From Bretschneidera sinensis (Eukaryota; Streptophyta; Magnoliopsida; Brassicales; Akaniaceae), in contig CM043699.1 of the NCBI GenBank assembly GCA_023935145.1, positions 109,952,036 to 110,016,035 on the forward strand: a DNA stretch of 64,000 nucleotides. The letters are read 5' to 3'. Both the position numbers and the translations under genes were made by a program. Positions 35,201 through 44,903 of this stretch are shown in pieces (positions within the stretch are counted from its first letter, which is position 1; the number at the start of each line of letters is the position of its first letter). The notes under the pieces were generated by a model that was not told where the DNA came from, did no database searches, and worked only from the letters and a program-made list of their open reading frames with translations.

Positions 35201-37211
35201 GTATACATGTAAAACAAATATACATTAAAAATGAAATATTTTAACATATATTGAATGATCATGTGACCAATTAGAAAAACAATTGTCTACCATGACCTAC
35301 CCTAATTAACATATTATAGTCACATAATAGTAATTTGCTAACAACTACCAACTAATATAGCACAATATAATAAATTAATAAATAATGTAATAAAGTAATA
35401 AAATAAAATAATAGTATTACTATACTTAATACTATTATGGACTGAAATCAAAGATATTAATGCTATATGGTTTTGTTTGTTTCATCATAAAAAGTCTTAG
35501 AATCCTAAATTTCTAGATTAACTTATGAAAGAGAAAAACTAATGAACTATGTTTATTTTAGCTCTAAACATCTTGTCTTAAACCTTTTTCCTATAAAATT
35601 TTTAAAAAAATTGTAAGTTCTATTGAATCGAGCGAATCGTAAGAAGCGAAACGAATCATGCTAAATCATAGATTCGACACTGATTCAAGATTAACTTAGA
35701 TTCGGCATACCGATTCGAATCGTTTATATCCTGAATTGAATTGAATCATATGAATCGAATCGTGAATCGTAAGATTATGATAACTATGCTTAAGACAATG
35801 TACTCTCGTGTCTCTTCACTTTACTCGTCAACAACGCTTGATAAATAGTTTTTTGCCTTTCAAAATTCAGTCCCAGTGTTCCCTTCTGACAACAGAAATA
35901 AAACATTACTCGTGTTAAGTTGGTCGGAAAATCAAGAAAAAAGATTACACTTCACACAGTTTTACTTCTGAAAATGAAAAAGTAGTCTTGACCAAGACAT
36001 AGTTATATTCAATTCAACCACTCAGGCCTCAGAAATTACCAACCGGATGAGTTCTAAAGTATGGCCCTCTGTCTTTCCTTGCAGTTTGTCAGCAAACAAA
36101 CAGATGATAAACAGAAGTAAATGATGGATTATTCTCGAATAAGCATCAAGTTCTGTATCATGGAATCTCAACAGTAAAGAATTGAAGCCCCAAATTCATT
36201 AGTTCCTTTTACCACATTTTACCAGCCAGCAAATAGAAGTGGGAAGATAAACCTAACAGTAGTAGTAGGCTCAATCAAGTGAATGATTCTATTTTCTCCA
36301 CACTCAAAATATAAGAACTATGGAACTCAATATCATAATCATATCGTTCTCTAAAGTTTCCTTGCAACCAAACTGACAAACAAGAGATGAGGCTAATAAG
36401 TTGTACTAAGCCCAATTTAACAAACGTCTTTATTTACTTGGAGGTTGTTGCCTTCCTTGGTTTCTAACTAAAGGAAGAAAAAAAAACTCTTTTCACTTCT
36501 TTTCCCACGTTTTCTTCATAAGCAAACAGAGCATAAAAAATATTTGCATCAGGCTTAACTTCATTCCATCCACTATATACTAGCAAGACTTCAAACTTTG
36601 ATTTAGTTTATTCTCAGGCATTTTCTCAGCAACCAAAGCATTAATTGAAGCAAAAGAAAAAAGAACATGAGCAATTGTATAATTTCTTTACTGAGGGATC
36701 AAATTTAGCACGCATAGAAGTGAAGCTATTCTTAAAATTTTCACCTTCATTCGAGCCTGGGCTAATGAAAAACTAAGCAGCTGAACTTTGAATTTTTTCC
36801 TTCCCAACATTTTCTTCGATAGCAAACAGCACAGTAAAAGATATAGAAGAGAATAACTTGAATATATATTCTTCTGAAAAGAAAAATCATCCTCGATTTT
36901 CAACAAATGAAAAATATTAAAACTTGATTTCTTTAAATTGCTTTTTCTTCATTTCTCTTTTATTTCTAAAGGAGAGCATGGCAGAAGTAAGCCGAACTCG
37001 AGTGGTATAATGAAACATACAATAGAGATTTCGAAAATTTACTTTACTTTTCCCACATTTTCTCGGAAACAAACAGAAAGTGGAGAGAAAGGTGAGAAGA
37101 AAAGGAAACCTGAAGAGGAGGGAACTGAGCAGAGGGAGCAGCTTGTTCGAGAAGCTTCGTGGAAGAATGGAGCAAATCGGTCCAGCTACTCATGTCTTGC
37201 TCACTCGCCAT
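10624..37211 (-). CDS. NUP93: NUP93, inner-ring nuclear pore scaffold nucleoporin (15 exons)
   Basis: NUP93 is an alpha-helical scaffold of the nuclear pore inner ring (Nic96 family). Exons, 5' to 3' on the minus strand: 37211-37110, 28601-28510, 28293-28227, 27774-27715, 23130-23041, 22204-21938, 21643-21548, 21397-21263, 20940-20887, 20784-20701, 13748-13662, 13591-12689, 12352-12171, 11486-11195, 10701-10624. They total 2589 nt, an unbroken frame of 862 residues. Landmarks: start [110 protein letters not shown]; end [16 protein letters not shown]. All donors are GT except exon 7, which uses CAG|GCATGC. Intron 1 (8.5 kb) holds an antisense Copia element, intron 4 (4.6 kb) a hAT-like element and intron 10 (7 kb) a Copia/LINE composite. 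The length matches plant NUP93, so the gene looks functional despite the insertions. Confidence 0.95.
10805..11060. repeat. Diverged local repeats in NUP93 intron 14
   Basis: The phrase 'ataataggaaccc' or 'aataatgggaaccc' recurs at about 10807, 10901, 10951 and 10986. The longer string ending 'taaagtctcaagt' occurs at about 10870 and 11038. This suggests two or three old duplicated units in the last intron of NUP93. Confidence 0.5.
11792..12030. repeat. Tandem duplication in NUP93 intron 13
   Basis: Segment 11792-11868 (gatggttgg, gatgaatcagtct, cttggcaacactgcat, cagacagtcca) is repeated with mismatches at 11946-12030, at an offset of about 155-160 bp. It is intronic and non-coding. Confidence 0.6.
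14330..17110 (-). pseudogene. Copia pol remnants (integrase, RT, RNase H)
   Basis: Pieces in order on the minus strand: the GAG-pre-integrase segment ([13 protein letters not shown], then [14 protein letters not shown]) at 17060-16930; the integrase core ([15 protein letters not shown], then NDNVREYF) at 16885-16604 and [10 protein letters not shown] near 16450; a linker ([18 protein letters not shown]) at 15950-15890; reverse transcriptase ([20 protein letters not shown], then [10 protein letters not shown], then MEQP) at 15640-15470; later RT ([27 protein letters not shown]) at 15157-14945; and RNase H ([20 protein letters not shown] at 14840-14730; [26 protein letters not shown] at 14578-14470). 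The frame changes several times and stops are common, so no active protein is possible. The stretch 16040-16380 does not match Copia and may be a further insertion. Confidence 0.85.
16000..16384. other. Unexplained insert in the Copia remnant
   Basis: Between the linker and integrase parts of the Copia pol lies about 350 bp with no resemblance to Copia coding sequence. It includes an (AT)n run at 16259-16276. It is bounded by similar strings, 'gtcaacaccagc' at 16038 and 'atcaacacctgg' at 16350. A small nested insertion such as a solo LTR or MITE would explain this, but its ends are not certain. Confidence 0.35.
17112..18873 (-). pseudogene. LINE-like ORF (N-terminal domain), broken
   Basis: The frame starts at ATG 18873 ([20 protein letters not shown]) and continues through one in-frame TAA at 18729. 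It then runs open from 18672 to about 17680, and on after a frameshift near 17700. The opening domain (later [16 protein letters not shown] and [12 protein letters not shown]) resembles the N-terminal domain found in plant LINE-type and related retroelement proteins. The rest is rich in Pro, Ser, Lys and Gly, with a CPHC pair at about 18410. No endonuclease or reverse transcriptase domain follows. The antisense open frames here are shadows. The family call is tentative; a captured host gene fragment is possible. Confidence 0.45.
19234..19246. repeat. Poly-C tract
   Basis: Thirteen C in a row on the plus strand, in NUP93 intron 10. This is unusual in such AT-rich sequence and a likely site of length error. 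Confidence 0.9.
19416..19457. repeat. (TA)n(GA)n microsatellite
   Basis: About 12 TA units are followed directly by about 9 GA units. It lies in NUP93 intron 10. Confidence 0.9.
19460..20650. other. Rest of NUP93 intron 10, nothing supported
   Basis: AT-rich sequence with no open frame of interest and no clear repeat. Purine-rich stretches lie around 20205-20360. Confidence 0.5.
22624..22911. repeat. 144-bp tandem duplication in NUP93 intron 5
   Basis: Two adjacent units (starting about 22624 and 22768) share 'aaatctagtatcctagcttt', 'gagaatgtctattaact' and 'gaaattaggaagcttcaat' with only a few differences. Two landmarks give the same offset of 144 bp. The high identity implies a recent event. 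Confidence 0.85.
23641..25342. mobile_element. hAT-like non-autonomous element in NUP93 intron 4
   Basis: The right end, 'ggttaaccgaaccgtgcaca' followed by 'cccttg' at 25316-25341, matches the style of plant hAT termini (reverse complement CAAGGGTGTGCACGGTTCGG). Several 'taaccgaac' and 'ccgagccgaac' motifs lie just inside both ends (23649-23675 and 25230-25330). The left terminus is degraded. The interior has a 370-bp tandem duplication and CT-rich sequence like the leader of such elements. No transposase domain is seen and no 8-bp target duplication could be fixed. Confidence 0.45.
23792..24532. repeat. 370-bp tandem duplication inside the hAT-like element
   Basis: Unit 1 starts at 23792 and unit 2 at 24162, both with 'aatttaccaattcaattttt'. 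The shared landmark 'cgccctcacatgctcacccc' is at 23881 and 24251. The units differ at only a few sites. The open frames across them ([20 protein letters not shown]) read CT-rich sequence and are probably not genes. Confidence 0.9.
25543..26575. mobile_element. Possible small DNA transposon in NUP93 intron 4
   Basis: The left part 'tagcaatggcagatcaagaa' with 'agtgggggcagtg', and the right part 'agtgggggcaatgggcctct' with 'gccgcatagagcaaaccgtg', resemble the paired ends of a common plant element family with 'gtgggggc' near both ends. The phrases 'gtgggggtaattta' and 'gtgggggcaattta' recur inside (26412, 26454). The ends are too diverged to prove inverted repeats. Confidence 0.3.
26235..26260. 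repeat. (TG)n microsatellite
   Basis: About 13 GT units in NUP93 intron 4. Confidence 0.9.
28714..29544 (+). repeat. Copia 5' LTR
   Basis: 831 bp, starting TGTTGGGAATTTGTC and ending CAACA. A GC-rich block (28765-28910, 'gcgccgcggcac') sits in the upstream part. 'ctatataaagg' at 29050 would serve as the promoter TATA box. Confidence 0.9.
29546..29557 (+). promoter_or_regulatory. Copia primer-binding site (tRNA-iMet type)
   Basis: TGGTATCAGAGC directly after the 5' LTR, with one spacer base, is the standard plant minus-strand primer site. Confidence 0.9.
29761..33780 (+). pseudogene. Copia Gag-Pol, one frame with seven in-frame stops
   Basis: From ATG 29761 ([20 protein letters not shown]) to TGA 33778-33780 the frame never shifts: about 1339 codons. 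Domains in order: Gag (29761-30470); a CCHC knuckle ([14 protein letters not shown], 30475-30516); protease ([10 protein letters not shown], 30658); GAG-pre-integrase ([21 protein letters not shown], 31050-31190); integrase core ([27 protein letters not shown], 31230-31500); reverse transcriptase ([19 protein letters not shown] at 32430; YVDD at 32809-32820); RNase H ([15 protein letters not shown] at 33328; [14 protein letters not shown] at 33445; [11 protein letters not shown] at 33601). Seven stops break it: 30472, 30652, 31834, 32536, 32569, 33244 and 33661. None is TAA, and most fit C-to-T or G-to-A changes in CGA, CAG or TGG. The encoded element is dead but was clearly recently complete. 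Confidence 0.93.
33862..34787 (+). repeat. Copia 3' LTR with amplified GC-rich units
   Basis: 926 bp, about 95 bp longer than the 5' LTR. The extra length lies in 33930-34080, where 'gcgccgcggcacagggctgt' and close variants occur about three times in a row; the 5' LTR has one. The rest aligns closely with the 5' LTR. Confidence 0.9.
35107..35789. mobile_element. MITE-like element in NUP93 intron 1
   Basis: The left end (cagagttgtcaaatagagaa) and the reverse complement of the right end (gcatagttatcataatctta) are similar inverted termini. Each is followed by several 'gaatcgaatcg' or 'tcgtgaatcgtaag' repeats pointing inward (35120-35165 and 35625-35775). Length is about 683 bp with an AT-rich, non-coding interior. 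This pattern of 'GAATCG' subterminal repeats is common in plant non-autonomous DNA transposons. Confidence 0.55.
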
Positions 37212-37450
37212 TACTACCTGAGAAAGAAAAGCTTTGTGTCTCTCTCTTCAGTGAGAGAGGGAAGTGGGGTTTTGGCTTTTTATGTAAAGCCCTAATTTTC
37301 AAATGGACGCTTCGCGTTTGGGCACAAAACGGAATTTGGAAACTTATTGGCTTGATTGGAAAAAAAAATCATCAAAGTTAGGTAAAGGTATGCCCTGTTC
37401 TCATGAGCTCCCATGAAATCGAGAAATTTGATTGATAATCACAATAATAA
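37212..37450 (-). promoter_or_regulatory. Probable NUP93 5' UTR and core promoter region
   Basis: Upstream of the NUP93 ATG (37211) the minus strand reads a pyrimidine-rich stretch, 'cttccctctctcactgaaga' (37272-37253), of the Y-patch type common in plant core promoters. Farther up is a weak TATA-like 'tttacataaaaagcc' (37289-37275). No strong TATA box is visible, which suits a housekeeping gene. The transcription start cannot be fixed from sequence. Confidence 0.35.
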
Positions 37451-38930
37451 TTATATTTTATTTATTTATTATTTTAATATTTTATAATTATAAATAAAAA
37501 ATTAAAATATTATTATAACTTTTTATAATTATCAATAATTACCCTGTAAGTCTTACTATATAGGGGCCCACACTTTTGTGTGTCTCCCCAGCTCCCACAC
37601 TTCGGATTTTTTTTCCTTTATTCATCTTATTTCTTTCAATTTTCCATCAAAAAGCAAATACCCTCTGCCACATGGTCGCATTTCAGCGTGCTACAAAGTA
37701 AAAGAGGTTTGGCTTATTATATAAAGAATACTTTATACGGAATTCCTTTTAATTTTATTGCACTAATGAATTAAAAAACTTTTGATATTGGTAGAGTAGA
37801 AAATGTTTGGATAAAAGTAAAATAATTTTGGATTAATATTTATTTTAGTTAATAAGGTTTGGACATAATCATAATTTGATTTTTATAGTTTCAATTTAAA
37901 TAATCAGATCCTTAAATTGTCAAAATCATAACAATTAGGTCTCTGGACCGTGACACCATGAAAAAAATCAATGGTACCCATATGAGATACCAAAACTACC
38001 CCTTAGACCTTTTCCTCTCCTCTTTGTCCTCTTCGTCCTCTCTCTTCCTCCTTCAGCTGTTGGGTCACATCTGTTTTCTCTTTTCAGGCGTTGCAAGTAC
38101 AGTGTAAGAGTATAAACAAAAGGTTTTTGGCTTGCAAAGCTCTCATATTGTAATCAAAGCTAGCAATTTCTTTCCTCTTAACTTTTTAATAATCTATCTC
38201 TCTCTTCCTAGTAGAGGAGTACATGTCTTTTGATACAGTTCCATTCTCACATAACCACATCCAATCTCTCCCCTTCATGACCCCCTCACCCTTTACCACT
38301 TTGACCCAATCTTGTCAAAGGCAAGATCTTCTCCTTTATATACAAAGCACTAGATCAGCCGTTGAACTACTCGAGAATCTACTTCGCCGATAAGTTGTCG
38401 TTTGTCATCCGTCGCATTATCTACTTCGATTCCAATCTCATTTTGGTCAATGACATAGTGAAAACGTGGAGGTGAATTTACAAGTGGGTATATGATTTTC
38501 TTTTTGGGTTAATTATAGTTTCATACTTGAGTTTAGGGGGTAATTACAAAAATATACCCTTGGTATTAAAATTTATTATTTCATACCTTAACCAAATCTG
38601 ACCTCATAGAAACTGTTAAATTTTACGAATTCGTTTAGTTTTCTTTCTATTACTCATTTTCTTTAAACACTTTGGGACCCAAAAAAAGGTTAAAAGAGTA
38701 AAATTTTGAAAGGATTTACGGTAGAATTTTATAGAGAATCACGGGAAGCTGTCAGAAAAATAGAAGGTAATAACACAATGTTTATTTTTAAATTTTTAGC
38801 ATTCATGAAATTCTCGGAATTCAAAGTGAGAATCTTCAAAGGGTGTGGTTTATGAAGAATTGAAGAAATAATTAGAAATTTAATATAAATATTATGTCAG
38901 ATGTTGACAATCAGCAACTGGGGAAAATTT
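37451..38930. other. Intergenic, AT-rich, no gene supported
   Basis: Stops in all frames. 'ggttaattatagtttcatac' with 'gggggtaattacaaaaatat' at 38506-38560 looks like one end of a small DNA element, but no partner end was found. Short pyrimidine-rich stretches lie at 38000-38060 and 38195-38210. Confidence 0.35.
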
Positions 38931-40398
38931 CTGAAAAGAATGGGAAAGGCAATGAGGTAATCCACGGGTAGCTTTAAAGGCTACGTGGTGAGTTAGATTT
39001 ACTTTAAGTAATCTAAATAAAAAATAAAATATCTAGTGATAAAATTAAAATAAATTATTAGCTTGTGCTTTGTTGGTAGATGAAAAATTGATTGATAGGT
39101 ATGATAAGAATTTTGGATATGTGAAAAATTATTATGTGAGAAATAATATTTTGGAATAATAATTTGATTTAATAATAAAAGCGATAAGTGAAATTCTTGA
39201 TGAGCCATGGTTGATGTTTTGATACGAATTATGAGGATATGAAATTTAGTGGATCTTGACAAGCTTTGATGGATGATTTGATGTGATTTGGGATGAAATT
39301 TAGTGGATTTTGACAAGCTTTGATGGATGATTTGATGTGATTTGGGATGAGATGAATATAGTCGATTTTTTTTATATAATTTGAGAAAAATTAGGACAAC
39401 AAAAATTAAATATTTGAATTCATGTTTGTTTTTTATGTTATTATTCAAATTTATATTTCATATCATTGTTCATATGCATATGCATTAAATGAAAAGAACA
39501 TAACTGGGAAGGCAGCCGGTCTAATTGAAAAACCGTGACAACCAGTATGTGCTGGAAATAAAAGGGACATCGTGACAGTCGATATATGTTGGAAATAAAT
39601 ACCGTGACAGCAAGGACAAGCTGTAAAGAAAAGAATCGAGAAGGCAGCCGATCTAAGATAAAAACATATTAACATGTGGGAAGACGTTCCCTAATAATAA
39701 TTCATGAATTTCATCTGTTTTACATGTTAATGGTATTATGGAAATGTTGTTGATTTTATACATTTATTTTATAAACAAATGACTCTCACAGAGAGATAAT
39801 TATAGTGAGAAAGAGTCATAGAAGTATGATGTGATAGTAATTATTTAAATGCTAGACTTTATGCTGTGAACCTCATTACGAGGTAATTATGAGAAAATGG
39901 ATGGTCTTAAGGTGAACCAATAAATAAGAGAAAGAGATTGATAGAGAATGGATCTTATTACGTGTGTAGTGATAATAAAATGCTAGTATCAAGTTGTATG
40001 AGATATAAATGATTTAATATTGAAAGACCATTTATACAGATTGAGTACTTATAGTAAATTTAATTCACTGAGCTTGTGAAGCTCATTCCTCATTGTACAA
40101 TGATTTCAGATAGCATACAGGACAAATAGTCTGGTGGGTTGAGAGTCAGACGAAATCATTTTTGTAAGCCACGTACGTGTCAACATCCTTAGACAAATGA
40201 GAAAAATGAAATAAAATTTTTTTAATTGTAAATATTCATGCATTTTAAGTTTTGTATTATGTTTAAATTATTATTAGATTGATGTAAAAGAATTTTTTGT
40301 TAGTATTATTTTTATTGTTGCATATATGTGTCGTGTTGGGATTTTCAAAATGTGATGACACCGTCTCGGGGGTGGCCAGCTCGGGATGGATCGTTACA
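38931..40398 (+). repeat. Possible Gypsy-type LTR remnant
   Basis: The plus strand has 'tcactgagcttgtgaagctc' at 40066 and ends near 'gggatggatcgttaca' at 40398. This resembles the downstream half of a plant Gypsy LTR in plus orientation. The adjacent pol remnant (43381-40685) points the other way, so this may be a separate solo LTR. Two 50-bp near-identical units (gatgaaatttagtggat..tgacaagctttgatggatga) lie at about 39237-39290 and 39292-39345. The upstream boundary is not determined. Confidence 0.35.
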
Positions 40399-40536
40399 TT
40401 GCCTTACATGCTGCAAGGCTTAACCCTCTTGGCAACAGGTGTTGCCACCTGTTTCCAGATTTACATATATTGTCTTCTTCTTGAGAACCAGATTTTTTTT
40501 CTTTTTTTTGAATTGTTTTACAAAAATTTAACATTT

Positions 40537-40539
<3 letters not shown>

Positions 40540-40577
<38 letters not shown>
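40540..40577. repeat. (TA)n microsatellite
   Basis: About 19 TA units, just downstream of the Gypsy pol remnant. Confidence 0.95.
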
Positions 40578-40580
<3 letters not shown>

Positions 40581-40684
40581 CTCTATGTCATATTTATTAA
40601 AATACTTCTTTACCCTTACTTTACAAATACGAGTATTACAATTCTACTCACCTTACAAAAATTTCATTCTTGAAATTTCCTTAC

Positions 40685-43381
40685 CTAATTCATGAAAGAG
40701 TTTGGGTATTTCTTCCTCATTCTTGCTTCATGCTCCCATGTGACTTCTTCGAAATTTTTGTTCCGCCATAATATTTGAATCAAATGAATAAATTTATTAC
40801 GCAATACTTGCTCATTTCTGTCTAGAATTATGACCGGTACTTGCATAAAAGTCAAATCTTCTTGAAGTTCTTTCACCTGATTCGAGATACTATAGGATTC
40901 ATCATGTAAGTACTTTCTCAACAGTGGCACATGAAACACATCATGTAATTTCTCTAGCTCTGAGGGTAAATCCAATCAATATGCTACCGGTCCAATTCTC
41001 TTAATCACCTCATATTGCTCCACAAATCTTGAGCTCAACTTTCCCTTCTTTTTAAACCTCAACACACCCTTCCACAGAGATATCTTCAAAAATATCAAAT
41101 CACTAACTTGAAACTCAAGAGGTCGTCTTCTTTTATCATCATATCCATTTTGTCTATTTTGGGCTGCTCCGAGGTTCTCCCTAACCAGTTTGATCATCTC
41201 AGTAGTCAAATCTATCATTTCTGGACCAAATATCTTTCTCTCTCTAACTTCTTCCCAGCATATTGGAGTTCTACACTTTCTATCATATAAAGCCTTGAAT
41301 GGTGCCATCATAATACTAGTTTGACACTGATTATTGTATGCAAGCTCGATCAAAGGCAAATAAACATCCCAGCTCATTAAGAAACTCAATACACTTGCCC
41401 TCAACATATCTTCTAGTATTCTGATGATTCTCTCTGTCTGCCTATCAGTTTGTGGATGGAAAATTGTACTAAACTGCAATTGTGTACCCATAGCTTCTTG
41501 AAAACCTCTCAAAAATCTAGAGGTAAATCTAGAATCTCTATCTGATACAATGCTCAATGGTACTCCATGTAATTTTACTATCTCTGCTACACACAATCTA
41601 GCCAACATTTCTGGACTCTAAGTAGTTTTAACGGGAAAAAAATGTGAAAACTTAGAAAGTCTATCCACTATAACCCACACAGCGTTATGTCCCCTCTAAG
41701 TACGGGGAAAACCAGACAAAATATCCATACTCACATTTTCCCATGGCTATTCAGGTACTAGAAGAGGTTGTAATAAACCTGCTGGATGTCTATTCTCAGA
41801 CTTCACTTGTTGACAAGTCAAACATCTAGAAATATATTCCGCTACATCCTTCTTCATCCATGACCACTAATAATTCTGTCTCAATCCCCTGTACATCTTA
41901 TTATTACCTGGGGTGTATAGAATATACAGAATCATAAGCCTCCCTTAGTATCTCCTTTCTTATCTCCACATTATTGGGAACACAAATTCTATGCCCCAAT
42001 ACTACTATACCATTTTCTTTAATTCTAAACTCAGTTGAATTCCCACTCAACATTTACTGTCTGATCTTCTCTATCCCCTCATCTCTACCCTATATCTGTA
42101 ATAAATTATCAGTAATAGAATATTGTACCACCATATTTGCCATCAATACTCCTCTATCATTGACACTCAATTGCATCCTCATTCTTCTTAATTCTATCAT
42201 CAAGCTAGTATTATGACTCCCAGTAGTAGCTAATCTCCCTATAGCTTTTCTACTAATTGCATCAACTGCTACATTAGCCTTTCCTGGATAATAATGAATT
42301 GTACAGTCATAATCACAAATCAACTCCATCCACCTCCTCTGCCTCAAATTTAACTCCTTCTGGGTCGATAAATGCATCAAACTTTTATGATCAGTAAAAA
42401 TTTCACAATTGGCTCCATACAGATAATGTCTCCAAATCTTCAAAGTAAAAACTTTGGCAGCCAATTCTAAATCATGGGTCGGGTAATTCCTCTTATGGTT
42501 CTTTAGTTGCCTAGATGTATAAGCTATTACTCTCCCATGTTGCATCAACACACATCCCAACCCTTGATGTGACGCATCACTAAAAACCACAAATCCTTCA
42601 TCACCAAAAGGAAGCACTAATACTGGGGCAGTTGTCAATTTTTCTTTCAACAACTGGAAACTTCTCTCACATTCCTCTAACCACCTAAATTTCACATCCT
42701 TCCTGGTCAATTTAGTCAATGGTCCAGCAATCATAGAAAATTGTGGATAAATCTCCTATAATAACCAGCCAACCCCAAAAAGCTTTTAATTTCAGTTACA
42801 CTTGTGGGTCTTTCCCAATTCAACATTACTTCTACTTTCTGTGGGTCAGCTGCGATCCCCTCTCCCGACACAACATGCCACAAGAAAGATATTTCACTCA
42901 ACCAAAACTCACACTTAGAAAACTTTGCATATAATTTCTCTCTCCTCAGAATCTCTAACACTATCTCCAAATGTTGCATATGCTCATCTTCATTCTTGGA
43001 TTATACCAAAATATTATCAATAAACACAATCATAAATATGTCAAAGAATGGTTTAAACACCCAATTCATAAGGTCTATAAATGCTGCAGGAGCATTAGTC
43101 AACCTAAATGGCATCACCAGAAACTCATGATGGCCATAATGTGTCCTAAAAGCAGTCTTAGGCACGTCCCCCTCCTTTATCCTCAATTGATAATAACCCG
43201 ATCTCAAGTCTATCTTAGAAAACACTCTAGCTCCCTGTAAGTCCCAAAATAAATCATTTATCCTGGCCAAAGGATATCTATTCTTGATGGTAATCTTATT
43301 CAACCATCTATAATCAATACAAAACCTCATTGTCCCGTCATTCTTCTTGACAAACAACACAGGGGCTCTCCAAAGTGACAT
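40685..43381 (-). pseudogene. Ty3/Gypsy chromovirus pol, 5'-truncated
   Basis: The minus strand reads reverse transcriptase ([55 protein letters not shown]) at 43381-43001, continuing at 42979-42731 ([12 protein letters not shown]). RNase H follows at 42734-42090 ([51 protein letters not shown]), then integrase at 41608-40976 (IVSDRDSRFTSRFL; FHPQTDRQTERI; ELAYNN). The C-terminal tail at 40975-40685 (HDVFHVPLLRKYL; VLRNKFIHLIQILWRN; EEVTWEHEARMRKKYP) resembles the chromodomain-like tail of Tekay/Del elements. Gag, protease and the first part of RT are missing beyond 43381. The RT catalytic motif reads FIDN where FIDD is normal. An in-frame TGA at 40978-40976 separates the tail from integrase. 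Confidence 0.88.
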
Positions 43382-44463
43382 ATTAGGTTGAATAAATTGT
43401 TTATATGAAACTACGTAGTTTTAGTTTTATAATTAATTGGGATATTAAATTCAATCCATAAACTCGATAAAAGCCTAAAATATTGAAACCCAATAAAATT
43501 TGTATTGGTTTTATAATTAATTACGATATAAAACTCAATCCATAAATTTCAAGCTTAAAATTATAAAACCCAATAAATTAAAACTAGATATAAAAAAAAT
43601 TAAATAAGAAATAAATATAAAAAAATTATTCAACTTAATATTTAAATAAAAATTAAATTAGATATTCAATAAAATTAAATTATAAGATTATATCATAAAA
43701 AGGAAAAAAAGTGAGTTTACATTACACATTTTTCTAAATATTTTTTTTCAACACAATATAATTTTGGTATTTGCATATGTGCAAGCTATACAAAGCTTGC
43801 TTAAGAAACCTGATAACAGTCTAAATTAATAAAGTAAAGTTTATAAAATACCTAAAATAAAGAATACAATCAAGTTAAGTAGTAAACTAAATTAAAATAG
43901 ATATAAAAAATAAATATATTAGACAACATTTCACCATATTAAATAATATAATAAATTTAACAATAAACTAGTTGAATTTATAAGAATGAGTAAAAAAATA
44001 GTTGTTTTGGCACAAATTTTATTTTTTTAACTTAGTTAATCGATTCATATTCAATGTTGTGATACTTTATTAAATCCAATATATAATATTAATTTAAATG
44101 ATTTTAATGTTTAAGATTGTATTCTAAAAAGGTAAAAGAAAATAAAAATATTTTTTTACCATATATATAACTTTTTTCTAATGATATATCTCGATATTTG
44201 TTTTTTCTACATGTTTTAATTTATTATTTAATTATTTATATATTAAATTTCACAATTTTAACTTACACATTCAAATTGTATACTCATATGTTATGTTAAG
44301 TAGAGAAAAATGTTTTTAACAAATAATTATTTATTTGATTAATTTTAAAAATTAATATTTTAGTTTTTTATAATTATTTTGATATTTTTGTGCTCATGTT
44401 ATATTTTTCTTATTGGTATTCACATATTATGTTAATTAGATATATAAAATTTAATCAATAGAA
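43382..44463. other. AT-rich intergenic with an 84-bp duplication
   Basis: No gene. Two adjacent units around 43425 and 43509 share 'ttttataattaatt', 'caatccataaa' and 'aacccaataaa'. The rest is simple AT-rich sequence. Confidence 0.5.
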
Positions 44464-44903
44464 TGTAAGGACCTCATCCCGCATAGGCACAATATTGTCC
44501 ACTTTGGCACCCTGTCAGCCCAGGCCCCATGCCTCACGGTTTTGTTCCTGGAGAGACCTTGTCAGCCCAGGCCCAATCTCCCCAAAACGTGTCGTACCCA
44601 TTTAGGATGGAAATCACTTATAGATACCAAGACCTCACAGTCTCCCTCCCTCGGGGCACAACGTCCTCGTTGTGTGGTCCCACACCAAGCAACCCCACTG
44701 GATTTCAAGAGTTGGCTATGATACCAGAATGTAAGAACCCCATCCCACACAGGCACAATATTGTCCGCTTTGGCACCTCATCAGCCTGGGCCCCATGCCT
44801 CACGGTTTTGTTCCTGGAAAGACCCTGTCAGCCCAGGTCCAATCTCTCCAAAACGCGTCGTACCCATTTAGGATGGAAATCACTTATGGATACCAAGACC
44901 TCA
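44464..44903 (-). mobile_element. TRIM element (terminal-repeat retrotransposon in miniature)
   Basis: Two 174-bp direct repeats, 44464-44637 and 44730-44903, begin TGAGGTCTTGGTATC and end CTTACA when read on the minus strand. They differ at about a dozen sites. Between them lie only 92 bp. These contain a tRNA-Met-type primer-binding site on the minus strand (TGGTATCATAGCCA, 44726-44713, one mismatch to the usual TGGTATCAGAGC) just inside the upstream repeat, and a purine tract (GAGGGAGGGAGACTG, 44652-44638) just before the downstream repeat. There is no coding capacity. All the marks of an LTR retrotransposon are present in 440 bp. Confidence 0.85.

Noticed and set aside
36938..37381. 147-codon plus-strand frame near 37 kb
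   Set aside because: It is antisense to NUP93 exon 1, whose start and splice donor are clear on the minus strand.
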